9,075 nucleotides of DNA from an uncultured Collinsella sp. (GTDB taxonomy: Bacteria; Actinomycetota; Coriobacteriia; Coriobacteriales; Coriobacteriaceae): positions 1 to 9,075 of the forward strand of contig URMO01000079.1 of the NCBI GenBank assembly GCA_900549085.1. Reading direction: 5' to 3'. Below the pieces are notes generated by a model that had not been told where the DNA came from, searched no databases, and saw only the letters and a program-made list of their open reading frames with translations. Below, one piece after another: positions 6,236-9,075 of this stretch. The translations under genes and the position numbers were made by a program. Positions within the stretch are counted from its first letter, which is position 1; the number at the start of each line of letters is the position of its first letter.

Positions 6236-6514
6236 ATGACTGTTTCCAAAGAGCGCAAGGCGGAGCTGACTGCCCAGTTCGGTAACACCCCGGTCGACAC
6301 CGGCAACCCCAAGGTTCAGGTCGCCATCCTGACCGAGCGCATCAAGGAGCTGACCGAGCACATGAAGTCCCACCAGAAGGACTTCCACACCCGTCGTGGC
6401 CTGCTCATGCTCGTCGGCCGCCGTCGTCGTCTTCTCTCCTACATCCAGAAGAACGACATCGTCGAGTACCGTGAGCTCATCAAGGCTCTGGGCATCCGCG
6501 ACAACATCCAGTAA
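6236..6514 (+). CDS. rpsO: 30S ribosomal protein S15
   Basis: Primary binding protein of the 16S rRNA central domain that nucleates assembly of the 30S platform. The product is 92 residues against 89 in most bacteria, and all-helical. Family landmarks are DTGNPKVQVAILTERI at 21-36 (SPE or TPE is more usual than NPK), the RNA-binding loop HxxDFHTRRGLL, and RRRRLLSYIQKND near 58-70. The ATG at 6236 has AAAGGTG (6224-6230) 5 bases upstream; an in-frame ATG at 6140 lies upstream of the -10 box and is rejected. With a predicted start site near 6206 the leader is only about 30 bases, short for the folded S15-binding leaders known from E. coli and other bacteria. An intrinsic terminator lies 15 bases after the stop, before pnp. 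Confidence 0.98.
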   Translation: MTVSKERKAELTAQFGNTPVDTGNPKVQVAILTERIKELTEHMKSHQKDFHTRRGLLMLVGRRRRLLSYIQKNDIVEYRELIKALGIRDNIQ

Positions 6515-6529
6515 GGATTTGTACATGCT

Positions 6530-6561
6530 AAGAGCGTCCTGCGCAGCGGGGCGCTCTTTTT
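6530..6561 (+). terminator. Intrinsic terminator between rpsO and pnp
   Basis: AAGAGCGTCCT pairs with GGGGCGCTCTT as an 11-bp stem with two T-G pairs, a 7-base loop (6541-6547), and a run of five T (6557-6561). Since no clear promoter follows before pnp, partial read-through is expected, as at the rpsO-pnp boundary of E. coli. Confidence 0.88.
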
Positions 6562-6566
6562 GTGTA

Positions 6567-6588
6567 AGGGCGTGAACAATCACGCTCT
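6567..6588 (+). promoter_or_regulatory. pnp leader hairpin 1
   Basis: AGGGCGTGA (6567-6575) and TCACGCTCT (6580-6588) form a 9-bp stem with one G-T pair, closed by an ACAA tetraloop. It comes six bases after the T-run of the rpsO terminator and has no T-run of its own, so it is not a second terminator. Candidate RNase site or stability element in the pnp leader. Confidence 0.55.
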
Positions 6589-6628
6589 GAAGCGTGGCGG
6601 GGGCAGGGGGCCCGCGTCACATGAGAAG

Positions 6629-6651
6629 CCCGCAGGCAAGGGGCCTGTGGG
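6629..6651 (+). promoter_or_regulatory. pnp leader hairpin 2, next to the ribosome site
   Basis: CCCGCAGGC (6629-6637) pairs with GCCTGTGGG (6643-6651) in a 9-bp stem with one G-T pair and loop AAGGG. It ends two bases before the Shine-Dalgarno AAAGGAG (6654-6660), close enough to affect ribosome loading. Between the hairpins, GCGGG near 6597 can pair with CCCGC (6611-6615) as a third, weaker stem. Confidence 0.55.
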
Positions 6652-6664
6652 GTAAAGGAGAACA

Positions 6665-8911
6665 ATGACACTCGTATCCAAGACCTTTGAGCTGTACGGC
6701 AAGACCTACACCTTTGAGTCGGGCGAGCTTGCCAAGCAGGCCACCGGCGCGTGCCTGGTCAAGCAGGGCGACACCACGATGCTCGACACCGTGGTCGTCT
6801 CTAAGGAGCGCAAGAACTACGACTTCTTCCCGCTGACCGTCGACTTCAACGAGAAGATGTACGCCGCCGGCCGCATCCCGGGTGGTTACCTCAAGCGTGA
6901 GGGCCGTCCCAGCGAGAAGGCCACGCTCACCGCGCGCATGATCGACCGCCCGATTCGCCCGAGCTTCCCGGACGGCTTCCGCAACGAGGTACACATCGTC
7001 GCTACCTCGCTCGTCGCCGACCAGGTCAACCCCTTCGACGTCATCAACGTCATGGGTGCTTCCCTGGCCATGACGCTCGGCGGCGTTCCCTTCGAGGGCC
7101 CGCTTGCCTGCGTGCGCATCGGCCGTAACGTGGAGACCGGCGAGTTTATCGTCAACCCCACCTACGAGGAGCGCGAGAACTCGGATCTGGACCTGGAGCT
7201 GGGCGGCTCTGCCGACTTTATCTCGATGGTCGAGGCCGGTGCCGAGGAGATCTCCGAGGACGACATGCTCGCCGCCATGAAGTTTGGCCAGGAGGCCCTT
7301 GCTGCCTTCTGCCAGGCCCAGGACGAGTTTGTCGCCGAGTGGGAGCAGGTCAACGGCCCCATCGTCAAGAAGGAGTATCCGCTTGACCAGCCCGTCGAGG
7401 AGGTCCAGGAGCGCATCTTCGCCCACTACGACGAGATGGCAGCTGCCCTTCGCGACGCCGACAAGCTCTCCCGTATCGGTAAGGTCGAGGCTCTGAAGGA
7501 GTCCATCCGCGCCGAGTTTACCGAGGAGGAGCAGGCCGCTTGGGAGCGCGAAATCCCCGTGGCGCTCAAGAAGCTCGAGAAGAAGGCCATGCGCACCATG
7601 GTCGTCGAGACTGGTGAGCGCGTCGACGGCCGTGCCGCCGATGAGATTCGCCCCATCATGGTGAAGGACAACTATCTGCCGCTCGTTCACGGCTCCGGCC
7701 TGTTCCAGCGTGGCCAGACCCAGGTGCTCTCGGTTCTTTCGCTCGGCATGCTCAACGAGGGCCAGCGTCTGGATACCATCGAGCCCACCGAGGGCAAGCG
7801 CTACATGCACCACTACAACTTCCCGCCGTTCTGCACCGGCGAGACCGGCCGCATGGGCAGCCCCAAGCGTCGCGAGATCGGTCACGGCAACCTTGCCGAG
7901 CGCGCTCTGCTTCCGGTGCTCCCCGACGAGAACGAGTTCCCCTACGCCATCCGCGTCGTCTCCGAGGTCATGGAGTCCAACGGCTCCTCTTCGATGGCTT
8001 CGACCTGCGGCTCCACGCTCGCCCTTATGGACGGCGGCGTGCCCATTAAGCGCCCGGTTTCCGGTATCGCCATGGGCCTGATCCAGGAGGAGGGAAAGAC
8101 CGTGGTCCTGTCCGACATCCAGGGTCTCGAGGACTTCCTGGGCGACATGGACTTTAAGGTCACCGGCACCACCGAGGGCATCACCGCCCTGCAGATGGAT
8201 AACAAGGCCACCGGTCTTACCTTCGACATCCTGGCCCGCGCCCTGCAGCAGGCCAAGGAGGGTCGTGCTTTCATCCTGCAGAAGATGCTCGATGTAATCC
8301 CCGAGCCGCGTCACACCACGCGCAGCACCGCCCCGCGCATCGTCTCCATCCAGGTTCCGACCGACAAGATCCGCGACGTCATCGGTTCCGGCGGCAAGGT
8401 CATCCGCGGTATCCAGGACGAGACCGGCGCTTCGGTCGACATCCAGGAGGACGGCACCGTCTTTGTCGGCGGCACCGGCGAGTCCGTCGACCAGGCCGTC
8501 GAGCGCATCAAGCTCATCATCAAGGTTCCCGAGCCGGGCGAGGAGTACACCGGTCGCGTGGTCTCCATCCAGCCCTTCGGCGCCTTCGTCAACCTGCTGC
8601 CTGGCAAGGACGGCCTGCTGCACATCTCCCGCGTCGCCAAGGGCCGCGTGGAGAAGGTCGAGGACGTTCTCAACGTGGGCGACGAGGTCAAGGTCGTCGT
8701 CATCGAGGTCGACGATCGCGGCAAGATCTCGCTTGATCGTCTCGACAAGCCCGAGGCCCCGGCTCGCGCTGAGGGTTCCTCCGAGGGCGACGGCGAGCAC
8801 TTCCAGCGCCGTGAGCGTTCGCGTCGCGAGCGCTCCGAGCGCAGTGACCGTCCGCGCCGTCCCGGCGACAACGGAGGCCGCAAGCCCCGCCGTCACCACG
8901 ACGCCGAGTAA
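6665..8911 (+). CDS. pnp: Polyribonucleotide nucleotidyltransferase (PNPase)
   Basis: Trimeric 3'-to-5' exoribonuclease that phosphorolyses RNA to nucleoside diphosphates and can add tails in reverse; main player in mRNA turnover. Its 748 residues carry the full architecture: first RNase PH domain (about 10-145, with GRIPGG at 69-74), the all-helical linker domain (about 240-305), the catalytic second RNase PH domain with FQRGQTQVL (347-355), phosphate-site ESNGSSSMAS (437-446), and metal-site Asp490 and Asp496 in EDFLGDMDF, a KH domain with IGSGGK at 573-578, and an S1 domain at about 626-696. A tail from about 697 is Arg/Ser/Glu-rich (RRERSRRERSERSDRPRR), the kind of extension typical of actinobacterial PNPases. 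The ATG at 6665 follows AAAGGAG by 4 bases. Folding in the 100-base leader resembles that of autoregulated pnp genes. Confidence 0.98.
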   Translation: MTLVSKTFELYGKTYTFESGELAKQATGACLVKQGDTTMLDTVVVSKERKNYDFFPLTVDFNEKMYAAGRIPGGYLKREGRPSEKATLTARMIDRPIRPSFPDGFRNEVHIVATSLVADQVNPFDVINVMGASLAMTLGGVPFEGPLACVRIGRNVETGEFIVNPTYEERENSDLDLELGGSADFISMVEAGAEEISEDDMLAAMKFGQEALAAFCQAQDEFVAEWEQVNGPIVKKEYPLDQPVEEVQERIFAHYDEMAAALRDADKLSRIGKVEALKESIRAEFTEEEQAAWEREIPVALKKLEKKAMRTMVVETGERVDGRAADEIRPIMVKDNYLPLVHGSGLFQRGQTQVLSVLSLGMLNEGQRLDTIEPTEGKRYMHHYNFPPFCTGETGRMGSPKRREIGHGNLAERALLPVLPDENEFPYAIRVVSEVMESNGSSSMASTCGSTLALMDGGVPIKRPVSGIAMGLIQEEGKTVVLSDIQGLEDFLGDMDFKVTGTTEGITALQMDNKATGLTFDILARALQQAKEGRAFILQKMLDVIPEPRHTTRSTAPRIVSIQVPTDKIRDVIGSGGKVIRGIQDETGASVDIQEDGTVFVGGTGESVDQAVERIKLIIKVPEPGEEYTGRVVSIQPFGAFVNLLPGKDGLLHISRVAKGRVEKVEDVLNVGDEVKVVVIEVDDRGKISLDRLDKPEAPARAEGSSEGDGEHFQRRERSRRERSERSDRPRRPGDNGGRKPRRHHDAE

Positions 8912-8934
8912 CAGCTACACATAAGCAGCTCAAC

Positions 8935-8965
8935 AAGGGCGACTCCGGACAGGGGTCGCCCTTTT
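8935..8965 (+). terminator. Intrinsic terminator of pnp
   Basis: AAGGGCGACTCC pairs with GGGGTCGCCCTT as a 12-bp stem with one T-G pair, loop GGACA (8947-8951), and a run of four T (8962-8965). It starts 23 bases after the pnp stop codon. Confidence 0.9.
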
Positions 8966-8988
8966 GCTTGCGCCCGGGAGGGCCGCAT

Positions 8989-9075
8989 ATGAAGTTTCCT
9001 GCTCTACAGTCCTGCGCAAGACGGAAAGCACATTAAGTGCTTTCCTTTGCGTGCGGAACTCGCGATAAACTTCAT
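8989..9075. repeat. Imperfect inverted repeat reaching the window edge
   Basis: ATGAAGTTT (8989-8997) is repeated inverted as AAACTTCAT (9067-9075, the last bases of the window). Nested inside are CGCAA (9015-9019) with TTGCG (9047-9051) and a perfect 9-bp stem GGAAAGCAC (9023-9031) with GTGCTTTCC (9037-9045) around loop ATTAA. The middle tiers pair poorly. It could be a small intergenic palindromic repeat, or a leader or terminator of the next gene. No ORF above 25 codons is seen in it on either strand. The pairing is seen; mobility or function is not. Confidence 0.55.

Noticed and set aside
6617..8899. Open minus-strand frame of about 760 codons opposite pnp
   Set aside because: Leu/Gly/Asp-rich shadow of pnp codon periodicity with no domain.
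8989..9036. Short frames starting at ATGAAGTTT on both strands of the terminal repeat (15 and 23 codons)
   Set aside because: Both ATGs are simply the inverted-repeat arms; no ribosome site and no recognisable peptide.

Overview
This window is a high-GC, densely packed bacterial core-genome segment. GC-rich third codon positions, an Arg/Ser-rich C-terminal tail on PNPase (a habit of actinobacterial PNPases) and a Firmicutes-like gene order phoH-ybeY-dgkA-era-recO together suggest a gut coriobacterium, most likely Collinsella or a close relative. That placement is inference from composition, protein style and gene order, not from a database search.

Layout. (1) Positions 1-981, minus strand: a class-V aminotransferase-fold cysteine desulfurase whose 3' end is cut off by the window edge just after its catalytic cysteine. 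(2) Positions 982-1069: a short divergent regulatory region in which a plus-strand and a minus-strand sigma70-type promoter physically overlap. (3) Positions 1070-6097, plus strand: a tight run mtaB-phoH-ybeY-dgkA-era-recO with overlaps or gaps of at most 15 bases, so almost certainly one operon. (4) Positions 6098-6235: a spacer with a perfect -10 box fused to an 18-bp perfect palindrome, in front of rpsO. (5) Positions 6236-8911: rpsO, an intrinsic terminator, a hairpin-rich leader, then pnp. (6) Positions 8912-9075: the pnp terminator, followed by an 87-base imperfect inverted repeat that reaches the window edge.

Functional theme. Most of the genes belong to RNA maturation and translation. 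MtaB thiomethylates tRNA and needs sulfur/Fe-S supply, which the divergent cysteine desulfurase could provide. YbeY and Era act in 16S rRNA maturation and 30S assembly, PhoH is a P-loop ATPase commonly paired with YbeY, S15 is a primary 30S assembly protein, and PNPase degrades RNA. DgkA (lipid kinase) and RecO (recombination mediator) are the usual passengers of this cluster.

I see no mobile element, CRISPR array, tRNA or rRNA gene, and no evidence of a new multi-gene system. The points worth a second look are regulatory and structural: the overlapping divergent promoters, a palindrome at the rpsO start site, the structured pnp leader, the terminal inverted repeat, the base-free acidic N-terminal extension on Era, and a codon-use shift over roughly the first 1.5 kb.
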